Source: Clostridia bacterium (GTDB lineage Bacteria > Bacillota > Clostridia > Oscillospirales > CAG-272). Taken from it: DNA of 64,000 nt. The notes under the pieces were generated by a model. The model saw only the letters and a list, made by a program, of their open reading frames with translations. It was not told the DNA's origin and searched no databases. The stretch spans positions 37,661 through 101,660 of the forward strand of contig JAFYMF010000023.1 of the NCBI GenBank assembly GCA_017556745.1. The letters are read 5' to 3'. Both the position numbers and the translations under genes were made by a program. Below, piece after piece: positions 15,599-24,749 of the stretch (its first letter is position 1; each line of letters opens with the position of its first letter).

Positions 15599-18496
15599 AT
15601 GGCATCTACCCCAACCAATTACCGCATTAACCAACTTGCCAAGGATCTTGGTGTCAAGAGTAAGGACATCCTTGAGGTCTTTGAGAACAAGGGCGGTGAA
15701 AAGACCCACATGGCAGTACTCGAACCTGACGAGTTCGAGTTCCTCATAATGAAGCTGACTGAAAAGAAGCAGGTAAAAAGTATAGACGATTATCTTTCCG
15801 GTAAGGTAGTTATCGAGACTCCGGAAGAGAAGGCGGCAAGACTTGCCGCTGAAAAGGCAGCAGCAGAAAAGGCAGCAGCAGAAAAGGCTGCGGCAGAAAA
15901 GGCTGCGGCAGAGAAAGCAGCAGCAGAAAAGGCTGCGGCAGAGAAAGCGGCAGCTGAGAAGAGAGCAGCTGATGCCAGAAGAGAAGCTGAGAGAGCTGCA
16001 GAGCGCGCTGCTCAGAAAAATGATGACAGAAGTCATACCCAGCCCCCCCGTCAGGACAGACCCCAGCAGGGTGGTCCTCGTCCCGCACCTCAGGGACAGA
16101 GAGATGGTAACTTCCATTCTGACAGACCCCAGCAGGGTGGTCCTCGCCAGGATAGACCTCAGGGTGGCGCACCCCGTCAGGACAGACCCCAGCAGGGTGG
16201 TCCTCGTCCCGCACATCAGGGACAGAGAGAGGGTGGCTTCCATTATGACAGACCCCAGCAGGGCGGTCCTCGTCCCGCACCTCAGGGACAGAGAGAGGGT
16301 GGCTTCCATTCTGACAGACCCCAGCAGGGTGGTCCCCGTCCCGCACCCCAGGGACAGAGAGATGGCGGATTTGGCGGAGACAGACCTCAGAGTGGTGCTC
16401 CCCGTCAGGACAGACCTCAGCAGAACGGTCCTAAGCCTCAGCGTGCAGAGAACCGTCCTCAGGGTACAGTTGCGCCCAAGCCCAAGATCGTTGTTGAGCG
16501 CGGTGCGGCTACCAGAACAGGCGGTAAGCGTGTAATCGATACACGTTCGGGTGATGTTGATCTTTCTAAGTACGATGAGCGTTTCGAGAGCCTTGCGGGT
16601 GACATGAAGGATAACGAACGTCGTCCCGATAAGCAGAAGATCAAAAAGAAGAATAATAACGACGGTTACCGTAAGAACAATGCCCAGGATAAGGAGAAGC
16701 TTGCTATCGAGCGTATGAAGAAGCTTGAACTTGAGAAAGCAAGAAAGGCACAGCTTCACATTACCGTACCGGATGAGATATCTGTAGGTGAGCTTGCCTC
16801 CAGACTTAAGGTTACTGCAGGCGACCTCATTAAGAAGCTCATGATCATGGGCGTTATGGCTACCGTTAACCAGATAATAGATTATGATACCGCATTCCTT
16901 ATAGCAGATGAGATGAATGTAAAGGTTACCCGTGAGGTAGTCGTTACCATTGAGGAGAAGCTGTTTGAGGAGGAGAAGGACGATGAAGAAGCACTTCTTG
17001 AGCGTTCTCCTGTCGTTGTTGTAATGGGTCACGTTGACCACGGTAAGACCTCTCTTCTTGACGCTATCCGTCATACCAATGTAACTACCGGAGAGGCCGG
17101 CGGTATTACACAGCACATCGGTGCTTACAGAGTTAACATCAATAATAAGGATATAACCTTCCTTGACACTCCCGGTCACGAGGCATTTACCGCTATGCGT
17201 GCAAGAGGTGCCATGGCTACCGATATCGCTATCCTCGTAGTAGCAGCGGATGACGGTATCATGCCCCAGACTGTTGAGGCAATTAACCACGCAAAGGCGG
17301 CTGGTGTAGATATAATCGTTGCCATCAATAAGATGGATAAACCCACCGCAAATCCCGATAACGTAAAGCAGGGTCTTACTCAGTACAATCTCGTTCCCGA
17401 GGAATGGGGAGGAGATGTTATCTGCGTACCCGTATCTGCCGTCACACGTATGGGTATTGATGACCTGCTTGAAAACGTTCTTCTTGTTGCAGAAATGAAG
17501 GAACTTAAGGCTAACCCCAACCGTCACGCAAAGGGTATAGTCATAGAAGCTAAGCTTGATAAGGGACGTGGTCCCGTTGCTACCGTACTTGTACAGAATG
17601 GTACTCTCCGTGTGGGAGATATCGTTATTGCAGGTACCTCCGTTGGTCGTGTCCGTGCGATGCTTGATGATAAGGGCAGAAAGCTCTCTGAGGCAGGTCC
17701 CTCCGTTCCCGTTGAGATTATCGGTCTTTCCGAGGTTCCCTCTGCGGGTGATGAGTTTAATTCAGTTGAAGACGAGCGTATGGCACGTGAGCTTGCTGAA
17801 CAACGCCGTGACAAAGCTAAGGAAGAGGAATTCAAGGCAAATGCCAAGGTCAACCTTGATGATCTCTTTGCACAGATCTCTGAGGGTGTCAAGAGTCTTA
17901 ATATCATTGTTAAGGCTGACGTTGGCGGATCTGCAGAGGCAGTCAAGTCATCTCTTGTTAAGCTTTCCAATGAGGAAGTTAAGGTCAATGTTATCCACTC
18001 CGCAGCGGGTGGTATCACCGAGGGTGATGTTATGCTTGCAGATGCGTCCAACGCAATCGTAGTCGGATTTAATGTCCGTCCTGATAAGAATGCTCTTGAG
18101 AGTGCGGCTCTTCACGGTGTAGACATTAGAACCTATAGAATCATCTATGAGTGTATCGAAGAGATTTCTCTGGCAATGAAGGGTCTTCTTGCACCTCAGT
18201 ACAAGGAGGTCATCCTTGGCCGTGCAGAGGTCAGACAGACTATCCACGTTCCCAATGTTGGTACTATCGCAGGTTGTTATATTACTGACGGTAAGGTTGC
18301 ACGAAATGCACAGATCAGAGTTACCCGCGACAGCGTAGTTATCTTTGAAGACAAGATCTCTTCTCTTAAGCGTTTCAAGGATGATGCGAAGGAAGTTCTT
18401 CAGGGATTTGAGTGCGGTGTTGGTCTTGAAAGATTCAACGACATAAAAGAGGGCGATATCCTCGAAGCATTCATAATGGAAGAAGTAGAAAGATAA
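15599..18496 (+). CDS. infB: Translation initiation factor IF-2
   Basis: 965 residues. An IF2_N domain at 1-55 ([21 protein letters not shown]) is followed by an alanine/lysine/glutamate-rich helix (about 80-135), a proline/glutamine/glycine repeat region (about 140-300), and a second IF2_N domain near 390-450. The G domain starts with [18 protein letters not shown] (about residue 475), with DTPGHEAFT and NKMDKP following. Domains II, III and IV end at 965 (C1 near [16 protein letters not shown]2 near [12 protein letters not shown]). IF-2 places initiator tRNA on the 30S subunit with GTP. The low-complexity linker is longer and more repetitive than usual. rbfA, often downstream, is absent; a terminator follows. 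Confidence 0.98.
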   Translation: MASTPTNYRINQLAKDLGVKSKDILEVFENKGGEKTHMAVLEPDEFEFLIMKLTEKKQVKSIDDYLSGKVVIETPEEKAARLAAEKAAAEKAAAEKAAAEKAAAEKAAAEKAAAEKAAAEKRAADARREAERAAERAAQKNDDRSHTQPPRQDRPQQGGPRPAPQGQRDGNFHSDRPQQGGPRQDRPQGGAPRQDRPQQGGPRPAHQGQREGGFHYDRPQQGGPRPAPQGQREGGFHSDRPQQGGPRPAPQGQRDGGFGGDRPQSGAPRQDRPQQNGPKPQRAENRPQGTVAPKPKIVVERGAATRTGGKRVIDTRSGDVDLSKYDERFESLAGDMKDNERRPDKQKIKKKNNNDGYRKNNAQDKEKLAIERMKKLELEKARKAQLHITVPDEISVGELASRLKVTAGDLIKKLMIMGVMATVNQIIDYDTAFLIADEMNVKVTREVVVTIEEKLFEEEKDDEEALLERSPVVVVMGHVDHGKTSLLDAIRHTNVTTGEAGGITQHIGAYRVNINNKDITFLDTPGHEAFTAMRARGAMATDIAILVVAADDGIMPQTVEAINHAKAAGVDIIVAINKMDKPTANPDNVKQGLTQYNLVPEEWGGDVICVPVSAVTRMGIDDLLENVLLVAEMKELKANPNRHAKGIVIEAKLDKGRGPVATVLVQNGTLRVGDIVIAGTSVGRVRAMLDDKGRKLSEAGPSVPVEIIGLSEVPSAGDEFNSVEDERMARELAEQRRDKAKEEEFKANAKVNLDDLFAQISEGVKSLNIIVKADVGGSAEAVKSSLVKLSNEEVKVNVIHSAAGGITEGDVMLADASNAIVVGFNVRPDKNALESAALHGVDIRTYRIIYECIEEISLAMKGLLAPQYKEVILGRAEVRQTIHVPNVGTIAGCYITDGKVARNAQIRVTRDSVVIFEDKISSLKRFKDDAKEVLQGFECGVGLERFNDIKEGDILEAFIMEEVER
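15849..15970 (+). repeat. In-gene alanine/glutamate/lysine codon repeat in infB
   Basis: About eight tandem copies of a 15-base unit encoding AAAEK (GCAGCAGAAAAG and variants). It encodes a single charged helix in the linker of IF-2. Such runs are prone to length change by slippage. Confidence 0.85.
16045..16420 (+). repeat. In-gene proline/glutamine/glycine repeat in infB
   Basis: Several imperfect tandem copies of a unit of about 66 bases encoding [16 protein letters not shown] followed by DGGFHS or EGGFHY. Shorter variants ([10 protein letters not shown]) lie between. The long open frames in other phases here come from the repeat and are not genes. Confidence 0.88.
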
Positions 18497-18505
18497 TTAT
18501 TCGCC

Positions 18506-18551
18506 GGGAGGGTATTGCGTTTATCTGCGCAGTATCCTCCCTGTGCTTTTT
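18506..18551 (+). terminator. Intrinsic terminator after infB
   Basis: GGGAGGGTATTGCG (18506-18519) pairs almost fully with CGCAGTATCCTCCC (18528-18541), followed by CTTTTT. It ends the rimP-infB operon. Confidence 0.85.
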
Positions 18552-18554
18552 AGG

Positions 18555-18610
18555 ACTGTTCGGACAGTACCGACGGTGTTTGCCCACATACCTGTGGGCG
18601 GAATGGAGAA
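18555..18610 (+). promoter_or_regulatory. Two compact stem-loops in the metH leader
   Basis: ACTGT-TCGG-ACAGT (18555-18568) and GCCCACA-TACC-TGTGGGC (18582-18599) are perfect small hairpins. The second ends six bases before the metH ribosome site GGAG (18605). No known SAM, SAH or cobalamin riboswitch pattern is recognisable. Confidence 0.4.
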
Positions 18611-18615
18611 TAATA

Positions 18616-20967
18616 ATGGATTTTTTAAATAAAAACGGCTTCGTTTTTCTTGATGGAGCTACCGGAACAATGCTTCGTAGTCTTGTTCCTGACTTTAATG
18701 GACTGCCGGATCTTTTGTCTATAACCTCTCCTGAGGCGGTATATACCGCTCACAGAAGGTATCTTGAGGCAGGCAGTGATATACTTTACACCAATACCTT
18801 TGGTGCTACCGATGAGAAACTTCGTGACAGCGGTTACACCCTTGAGGAGGTAATAGGTGCATCTGTCAGTGTAGCCAAACGTGCAGCTGAGGGCAGGGCG
18901 GCGGTTGCACTTGATCTCGGTCCTACCGGAAAGCTTATGTTCCCTGCAGGGGATATGACTTTTGACGAGGCTTACGAGAGTTATCGCCGCAGAGCGGTAC
19001 TGGGTGAGGCGGCCGGTGCTGACCTGATAATCCTTGAGACAATGAGTGATCTCAGTGAGGTTCGCTGTGCTTTTCTTGCGGCAAGGGAGAATACCTCTTT
19101 GCCTATATTTATAACGATGACCTTTGAGGCAAACGGCAGAAGCTTTACCGGATGCTCTCCCAGCGGATTTGCAAACCTTATGACCGCAATGGGCGCAGAT
19201 GCCATCGGTATAAACTGTTCTCTCGGTCCGGATCTTATTTATCCTCTGATTGCCGAGATGGCGGAGGTTACTGATCTTCCTCTCATCGTAAAGGCAAATG
19301 CAGGACTTCCGTCGGCTGAGGACGGAAGCTACAGTGTTACGGCTGAGGACTTTGCGGAGAAGATGGCGGCACTGTCAAAAATAGGTGTCAAATATCTGGG
19401 TGGATGCTGCGGTACCACTCCGGATTATATAAAGAGAGTAAAGGAGGCATACTCCTCTCTTTCTCTCAGAGATAGAGATTATACAAGAAAATGTATCCTC
19501 GGCAGCGGTGCAAAACAGATAAATGCAGAGGAGATCACTATAGTCGGTGAGAGACTTAACCCCACCGGTAAAAAGAAGCTGGCGGCAGCTTTATCTGAGG
19601 GCGATATGGCATATGTGTCCTCTATTGCCCGTGAGCAGGCGGCGGCAGGCGCAGGCATTCTTGACGTTAACGTCGGTGTACCCGGTGCAGATGAGAGTGC
19701 ACTTATGAAGAAGGTTGTGGAAACGCTCATCACTGTTACCGATCTTCCTCTTCAGATAGACTCAAAATCTCCTGAGGCAATAGAAGCCGGTCTCAGAGCT
19801 TATCCCGGAAGAGCGATTATCAACTCTGTTGACGGTGAGGATAAGACTCTTGATGCTATTCTTCCCCTTGCAAAGAAATACGGCGCCGCAGTAGTAGGTC
19901 TTACCCTTGACGAGGCAGGTATTCCCTCTGACCCTGAGGATAGAGTTAAGATCGCAGAAAAAATCAAAAACAGAGCAGAGGAGTACGGTATCCCCTCATC
20001 TGACATATTTATAGACTGTCTCACACTTGCGGTATCGGCAGAGCCGGAGGGTGCAAGACGTACCCTTGATGCCCTTGAATCGGTCAGAAACAGACTTGGT
20101 CTCAAGACCACTCTCGGTGTATCAAACATATCCTTCGGTCTTCCCGAAAGAGAAATTATATCATCAAATTTCCTTACCCTTGCCCTTTCAAGGGGACTTA
20201 CACTTCCGATAATCAACCCTTGTGCCCGCAGAATGGCAGATGCGGTTTATTCCTACAAGGCACTTTCAGGAATCGATGCATCCTGCCTTGATTACGTAAG
20301 CTACATGGGCGGTAAGTCCGCTGATGTCCCTGCCCAGAGCAGTGCTAAAAAGATCCCCGACCTTTTTGAGTGCATACTCTCCGGAGACGATATTACCGCA
20401 AAGGAAGCGGTTTCGGCTATGATAGGGGACAAGAGCTCTGAAGAGATAATAAACGGAATTATTATCCCTGCCCTTGACAAGGTGGGAGAGAACTTTGAGT
20501 CGGGCAAGTTCTTCCTTCCTCAGCTTATGAGAAGCGCGGCGGCGGCAAATTCCGCAGTTGAGGTGATCCGTGCTTCGGTGGGTGAGGGTGACGGAGCCAA
20601 AAGAGGAAAAATAATTATCGCCACCGTAAAGGGTGATATTCACGACATCGGTAAGAATATAGTTAAGATGGTGCTTGCGAATTACGGATATGAAATAATT
20701 GACCTCGGCAAGGATGTTCCTCCCGAGACTGTTGTGGATGCGGCCATAAAAAATAATGTTAAGCTAATCGGACTCAGCGCACTTATGACAACTACTCTTC
20801 CGGCAATGGAAGAGACGATCACTGCCATCAGAGCATCAGGACATGACTGCAAAATAATGGTTGGCGGAGCGGTGCTCACCGAGGAATATTCAAAGAAGAT
20901 CGGTGCGGATTTTTATGCCGGGGATGCAAAGGCATCTGCCGATATATCAAAGAAAGTTCTTGGTTAA
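18616..20967 (+). CDS. metH: Cobalamin-dependent methionine synthase, short form lacking reactivation domain
   Basis: 783 residues from the ATG at 18616, with GGAG seven bases upstream. The homocysteine S-methyltransferase domain covers about 1-285; zinc-binding cysteines are in INCS and GGCCGTTP. The pterin-binding barrel covers about 305-570 (IVGERLNPTGKKK, GAGILDVNVGVPG, LPLQIDSKSPEAIEAGL). The B12 cap and Rossmann domains run from about 585 to the end, with GDIHDIGKN supplying the cobalt-ligand His. The C-terminal AdoMet-dependent reactivation domain of E. coli MetH is absent, as in many Clostridia that encode it separately; no such gene is in this window. It transfers methyl from methyltetrahydrofolate to homocysteine. 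mtnA follows 15 bases later. Confidence 0.95.
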   Translation: MDFLNKNGFVFLDGATGTMLRSLVPDFNGLPDLLSITSPEAVYTAHRRYLEAGSDILYTNTFGATDEKLRDSGYTLEEVIGASVSVAKRAAEGRAAVALDLGPTGKLMFPAGDMTFDEAYESYRRRAVLGEAAGADLIILETMSDLSEVRCAFLAARENTSLPIFITMTFEANGRSFTGCSPSGFANLMTAMGADAIGINCSLGPDLIYPLIAEMAEVTDLPLIVKANAGLPSAEDGSYSVTAEDFAEKMAALSKIGVKYLGGCCGTTPDYIKRVKEAYSSLSLRDRDYTRKCILGSGAKQINAEEITIVGERLNPTGKKKLAAALSEGDMAYVSSIAREQAAAGAGILDVNVGVPGADESALMKKVVETLITVTDLPLQIDSKSPEAIEAGLRAYPGRAIINSVDGEDKTLDAILPLAKKYGAAVVGLTLDEAGIPSDPEDRVKIAEKIKNRAEEYGIPSSDIFIDCLTLAVSAEPEGARRTLDALESVRNRLGLKTTLGVSNISFGLPEREIISSNFLTLALSRGLTLPIINPCARRMADAVYSYKALSGIDASCLDYVSYMGGKSADVPAQSSAKKIPDLFECILSGDDITAKEAVSAMIGDKSSEEIINGIIIPALDKVGENFESGKFFLPQLMRSAAAANSAVEVIRASVGEGDGAKRGKIIIATVKGDIHDIGKNIVKMVLANYGYEIIDLGKDVPPETVVDAAIKNNVKLIGLSALMTTTLPAMEETITAIRASGHDCKIMVGGAVLTEEYSKKIGADFYAGDAKASADISKKVLG

Positions 20968-20982
20968 TAAAAAGGAGCAGAA

Positions 20983-22041
20983 ATGACATCAAAGCTTGAT
21001 AATTTTGATACTGTCGCTCTGTCAGAGGACAAAAGAGCGATACAGATAATAGATCAGACTCTTTTGCCCCGGGAGATGAAGATGATATCTCTTACTACAA
21101 GAGAAGAGGTTTACAATGCAATCAAGAAGCTCAGCGTGAGAGGTGCGCCTGCCATCGGTGTGTGCGCTGCATTTGGTGTATATATATCCGCTCTTCACAG
21201 TACCTCAGATGACTTTTTTTCAGATCTTTTGTCCGCGGCGGCATATATCAGATCCTCCCGTCCTACTGCAGTGAACCTGATGTGGGCGGTTGACAGGATG
21301 GTCAGCGTAGCGGAGAAGAACAAAGACCGCTTGAGAGAGGATATAGTTAATGCTCTTCTTTCCGAATCTGAGAAAATTTATGACGAGGATATTGAATGCT
21401 GCAGAAGAATAGGTGAAAACGGTCTCGCTCTCTTACACGAGGGTGACGGAATACTCACCCACTGCAATGCCGGCAGACTTGCGACCGTGAAATACGGTAC
21501 TGCTACCGCTCCCATGTATCTCGGTCACGAGAGAGGATATAACTTCAGAGTATACTGTGACGAGACCAGACCCCTTCTTCAGGGTGCCAGACTTACCGCT
21601 ACCGAGCTTCACATGGCAGGTCTTGATGTCACTCTGCTGTGTGACAACATGTCAGGTGCTCTTATGAGAACCGGAAAAATTAATGCTGTTATAGTCGGAT
21701 GCGACAGAGTTGCGGCAAACGGAGATACTGCCAACAAAATAGGTACGTCTATGGTAGCAACACTTGCTGCGAGGTACGGTATACCGTTCTATGTTGCGGC
21801 GCCTACATCAACGATAGATATGTCTACTCCCGGCGGAGAAGACATAAAGATCGAGGAGAGAGATGCCGATGAGGTTACCCGTATGTGGTATGAAAGTCCC
21901 ATGGCACCTGACGGGATAAAGGTATTTAACCCTGCCTTTGACGTGACTGACCATGAGCTTATAACTGCATTCATTACCGAAAAGGGTGTTGTATATCCTC
22001 CATTTGCCGACAATTTTATTTCTCTTTTTGAAAAGGAGTGA
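20983..22041 (+). CDS. mtnA: S-methyl-5-thioribose-1-phosphate isomerase
   Basis: 352 residues with AAGGAG before the ATG. Family signatures are plain: RGAPAIGVCAAFG, LTHCNAGRLATVKYGTATAP (catalytic Cys), DETRPLLQGARLTATEL, and VGCDRVAANGDTANKIGT (catalytic Asp). MtnA converts 5-methylthioribose-1-phosphate to methylthioribulose-1-phosphate in methionine salvage. The downstream mtnB/mtnC/mtnD genes are not in the window. An alternative substrate such as 5-deoxyribose-1-phosphate is possible, as for some MtnA relatives. Adjacent to metH, consistent with a methionine-related unit. Confidence 0.95.
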   Translation: MTSKLDNFDTVALSEDKRAIQIIDQTLLPREMKMISLTTREEVYNAIKKLSVRGAPAIGVCAAFGVYISALHSTSDDFFSDLLSAAAYIRSSRPTAVNLMWAVDRMVSVAEKNKDRLREDIVNALLSESEKIYDEDIECCRRIGENGLALLHEGDGILTHCNAGRLATVKYGTATAPMYLGHERGYNFRVYCDETRPLLQGARLTATELHMAGLDVTLLCDNMSGALMRTGKINAVIVGCDRVAANGDTANKIGTSMVATLAARYGIPFYVAAPTSTIDMSTPGGEDIKIEERDADEVTRMWYESPMAPDGIKVFNPAFDVTDHELITAFITEKGVVYPPFADNFISLFEKE

Positions 22042-22046
22042 CGGGA

Positions 22047-22754
22047 ATGTCAAGAGAAGAGATATATTCCCGTACTGAATTGCTTCTCGGCAAAGAAGGA
22101 ATGGAAAAGCTCCGCGGATCGAGAGTCATTGTTTTCGGTGTCGGCGGTGTGGGAAGTTACGTATGTGAGGCTCTTGCCAGAAGCGGTGTGGGTACAATAT
22201 CCCTTGTTGATTCGGATAAGGTCAGCAAGAGTAATATAAACCGACAGCTTATCGCGCTTCATTCTACCGTGGGACGGCTTAAGACCTCGGTTATGGCAGA
22301 GAGAATAGCGGATATAGACCCTACTATTACCGTCAGGGAATATCCGGTGTTCTTTCTTCCGGATAACAGAGGCGGTATAGATCTTTCTGAATACGATTTT
22401 ATAGTTGATGCTATCGACACTGTATCAGCAAAGCTTTTTTTGGCTGAGGAAGCAAATCGTATTGGTGTACCGATAATAGCTTCCATGGGAACCGGTAACA
22501 AGCTGGATCCTACAAGGTTCAAGATATGCGATATATCAAAGACGTCTGTATGCCCTCTTGCAAGGGTAATGCGGGTGGAACTGAGGAAAAGAGGAATAAA
22601 CAAGCTTACCGTTCTTTTCTCGGATGAAGAACCGATAAAGACCGGGGTCAAGGATGAGATAAGCGGAAAGGAAGTTCCTGCCTCTGCCTCCTTTGTCCCC
22701 TCCGTTGCCGGGCTTATAATTGGCGGATGGGTTGTAAAACAGCTTTCACATTAA
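22047..22754 (+). CDS. tcdA: tRNA threonylcarbamoyladenosine dehydratase (ThiF/E1-like)
   Basis: 235 residues from the ATG at 22047, nine bases after AAGGAG; a GTG at 22038 overlaps the mtnA stop. It has the ThiF-type ATP-binding fold: VIVFGVGGVGSYVCEALARSG, DSDKVSKSNINRQLIALHSTVG, then YDFIVDAIDTVSAK. SKTSVCPLARVMRVELRKRGI holds the conserved cysteine region of TcdA. TcdA dehydrates t6A37 in tRNA to its cyclic form. Last gene in the metH-mtnA-tcdA run. Confidence 0.9.
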   Translation: MSREEIYSRTELLLGKEGMEKLRGSRVIVFGVGGVGSYVCEALARSGVGTISLVDSDKVSKSNINRQLIALHSTVGRLKTSVMAERIADIDPTITVREYPVFFLPDNRGGIDLSEYDFIVDAIDTVSAKLFLAEEANRIGVPIIASMGTGNKLDPTRFKICDISKTSVCPLARVMRVELRKRGINKLTVLFSDEEPIKTGVKDEISGKEVPASASFVPSVAGLIIGGWVVKQLSH

Positions 22755-22855
22755 CGCTGTGTGAAATAAAAGTTTCCATATATTCACCGTGACGTCGCTA
22801 AGTCTTAACAATTATCATGTATAATTTGTTTATCATAGAGTTGAGGTGGCGTGAA

Positions 22856-23527
22856 ATGATAAGTATTACAGACAGTCATAAAAAGCTGTCTATATCAAAT
22901 TTAAATGAATATCCTTTGCTTGAGAGACAGCGTCCTTTTATAGAGTTGATGATGAAATACAACTGTGCTCTGAGAGAGGTCAGCACTAAATTTGAGGTTC
23001 TTGACGACGAGTTTTCAATAAGATATAACCGTAATCCCGTAGAGTCTATACGTACCAGAATAAAGTCTCCTCGTAGTATCGTGGAAAAGCTCGAAAGAAA
23101 AGGTTACGATGTTTCTATTGAAAATATTCGCGATCATATCCATGATGTTGCAGGTGCAAGAATAATCTGCTCCTTCCCGGAGGATATTTATATGCTGGCA
23201 GAGATGTTCATGCGCCAGGATGATATTACTGTGGTTGAGATCAAGGACTACATAAAGAATCCCAAGCCCAGTGGGTACAGAAGCTACCATCTGATAATCG
23301 ACATTCCGGTATTCCTCACAGAATCAAGAGAGACTATGAGGGTGGAGGTACAGTTCCGTACTATTGCTATGGAGTTCTGGGCAAGCCTTGAGCATAAGCT
23401 CAAATACAAAAAGGACATTGACTCTCCTCACGCTGAGGAGATCGCACATCAGCTTAAGGAGTGTTCAGACAGAATTGCAGCACTTGACCTTGAGATGCAG
23501 GGGATACGAAACAAAATAGAAGAATAA
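22856..23527 (+). CDS. Small alarmone synthetase (RelQ/YjbM-type RelA/SpoT-domain protein)
   Basis: 223 residues from the ATG at 22856 with GAGGTGG upstream. It consists only of a (p)ppGpp synthetase domain: SIRTRIKSPRSIVEKLERKG (substrate loop), HDVAGARIICSFPEDIY, KPSGYRSYHLI and RVEVQFRTIAMEFWASLEHKLKYK. There is no HD hydrolase domain and no TGS or ACT domain. These proteins make pppGpp or ppGpp from GTP or GDP plus ATP, often as tetramers under transcriptional control. Its own -10-like TATAAT lies at 22820-22825, without a clear -35 box. A terminator follows directly. Confidence 0.92.
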   Translation: MISITDSHKKLSISNLNEYPLLERQRPFIELMMKYNCALREVSTKFEVLDDEFSIRYNRNPVESIRTRIKSPRSIVEKLERKGYDVSIENIRDHIHDVAGARIICSFPEDIYMLAEMFMRQDDITVVEIKDYIKNPKPSGYRSYHLIIDIPVFLTESRETMRVEVQFRTIAMEFWASLEHKLKYKKDIDSPHAEEIAHQLKECSDRIAALDLEMQGIRNKIEE

Positions 23528-23529
23528 AT

Positions 23530-23567
23530 AAAAAGCACTGAATTCCAAAAGGGATTCAGTGCTTTTT
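23530..23567. terminator. Bidirectional intrinsic terminator
   Basis: AAAAAGCACTGAAT pairs with ATTCAGTGCTTTTT around a ten-base loop. It serves the alarmone synthetase gene and the convergent oxidoreductase gene. Confidence 0.88.
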
Positions 23568-23571
23568 GCTT

Positions 23572-24738
23572 TTAATATGTACCTTCGGTGTTGATTACCT
23601 TTTCTTCGGAGGTCTTTGCTTTTGACTCAGCTCTGTGTCGGTTAAGCTCTGCAAGATAAAGATCTTCGTCTACCGGAAGTTCGACCTTGATACCGCCATT
23701 CCATCCGGAGTACTCGATAGCATTCATAAGCTCAACGCCGCGAATACCCTCTTTACCGTCAACGAACAGCTCTTCTTTACCGAGAACAGCGGCGGTGAAG
23801 TTGTTGATTATCCACTTGTGCTGGCCGCCCTCTGTATCGTGCTTTATCTCGGTTTCGGTACATTTCGGCTTTTTGAAAGCAGATGAAGTAGTACGGGAAT
23901 ACTCCTGACTATCCTCCTCATTTTCAAAGAAGAAGAGACGCTCATTCTCGCATATAAGCTTACCCTTGGTACCGGAAACCTCAAATCTGTTGGTACCGGG
24001 AGTTTCTCCGGTGGTGGTGATGAACATACCGGTTGCCCCGTTTTCATATTCGAAGAATGCGGTCACTTCATCCTCAACCTCTATGTCGTGCCACTTTCCG
24101 TATTGGCAGAAGCCGTTTACATACTTGGGCTGCTGACCTACTACCCAGGAAACAAGGTCAAGCTGATGAGGACACTGATTTATCAGTACGCCTCCGCCCT
24201 CACCGTCCCAGGTTGCTCTCCAGCTTCCTGCATCGTAATATGCCTGTGTACGGAACCAGTCAGTGATTATCCAGGTTACTCTCTGAAGGTCGCCTATAGC
24301 GCCGTTTGCGATCATCTCACGCATTTTGCGGTAGTTGACGTTTGTTCTCTGATTAAACATGATTGCAAAGAGAGCATCGGTCTTTTCTGCTGCCTCATTC
24401 ATCTCTTTAACCTGCTTTGCATATACTCCTGCAGGCTTCTCGGAAATAACGTGTATACCTCTCTTGAAAGCCTCCATTGCGATGGTTGGGTGGTCATAGT
24501 GAGGAGTTTCAATGAGAATAGCATCACAGAGACCCGAATCCAGCATATCTATATAGTTGTCGAAGTACTGCGGATCGATATTTTTTATTTTTTCACGTAT
24601 GTTCTCTATTTTCTCGGGATTGTTATCGCATATTGCGGTAAGACATCCGTCCTTTATTTCTCCTTTATCAAAGAAATTACGTACGTAGGTGGAACCTTGG
24701 TTACCAACACCGATTATACCGTATCTGACTTTATCCAT
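23572..24738 (-). CDS. Gfo/Idh/MocA-family oxidoreductase
   Basis: 388 residues. Rossmann start RYGIIGVGNQGSTYVRNFFDKG, then CDAILIETPHYDHPTIAMEA and the catalytic EKPAGVYAKQV (Lys). The C-terminal half is the typical alpha/beta substrate domain (GGGVLINQCPHQLDLVSWVVG with the catalytic Asp-x3-His-like pattern, and EVEDEVTAFFEYENGATG). Such enzymes oxidise or reduce sugars or inositols with NAD(P). Ribosome site AAGGAG. It follows the sugar-isomerase gene by 11 bases and is co-transcribed with it from the promoter at 25658-25686, which suggests an inositol- or keto-sugar-type pathway; the substrate is unknown. Confidence 0.9.
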   Translation of the reverse strand: MDKVRYGIIGVGNQGSTYVRNFFDKGEIKDGCLTAICDNNPEKIENIREKIKNIDPQYFDNYIDMLDSGLCDAILIETPHYDHPTIAMEAFKRGIHVISEKPAGVYAKQVKEMNEAAEKTDALFAIMFNQRTNVNYRKMREMIANGAIGDLQRVTWIITDWFRTQAYYDAGSWRATWDGEGGGVLINQCPHQLDLVSWVVGQQPKYVNGFCQYGKWHDIEVEDEVTAFFEYENGATGMFITTTGETPGTNRFEVSGTKGKLICENERLFFFENEEDSQEYSRTTSSAFKKPKCTETEIKHDTEGGQHKWIINNFTAAVLGKEELFVDGKEGIRGVELMNAIEYSGWNGGIKVELPVDEDLYLAELNRHRAESKAKTSEEKVINTEGTY

Positions 24739-24749
24739 CGTTCTTCTCC

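Noticed and set aside
16045..16420. CRISPR-like spaced repeat
   Set aside because: The repeats are tandem, in frame and translated within infB, with no unique spacers and no cas genes.
15512..17527. 671-codon open frame on the minus strand opposite infB, and a 230-codon plus-strand frame at 15843-16535
   Set aside because: Both overlap the infB repeats and codon-biased stretches, where stop codons are rare in other phases. Their translations are low-complexity and lack ribosome sites.
18551..18615. SAM or cobalamin riboswitch before metH
   Set aside because: Fewer than 70 bases lie between the infB terminator and metH. The stems present do not match the known cores.
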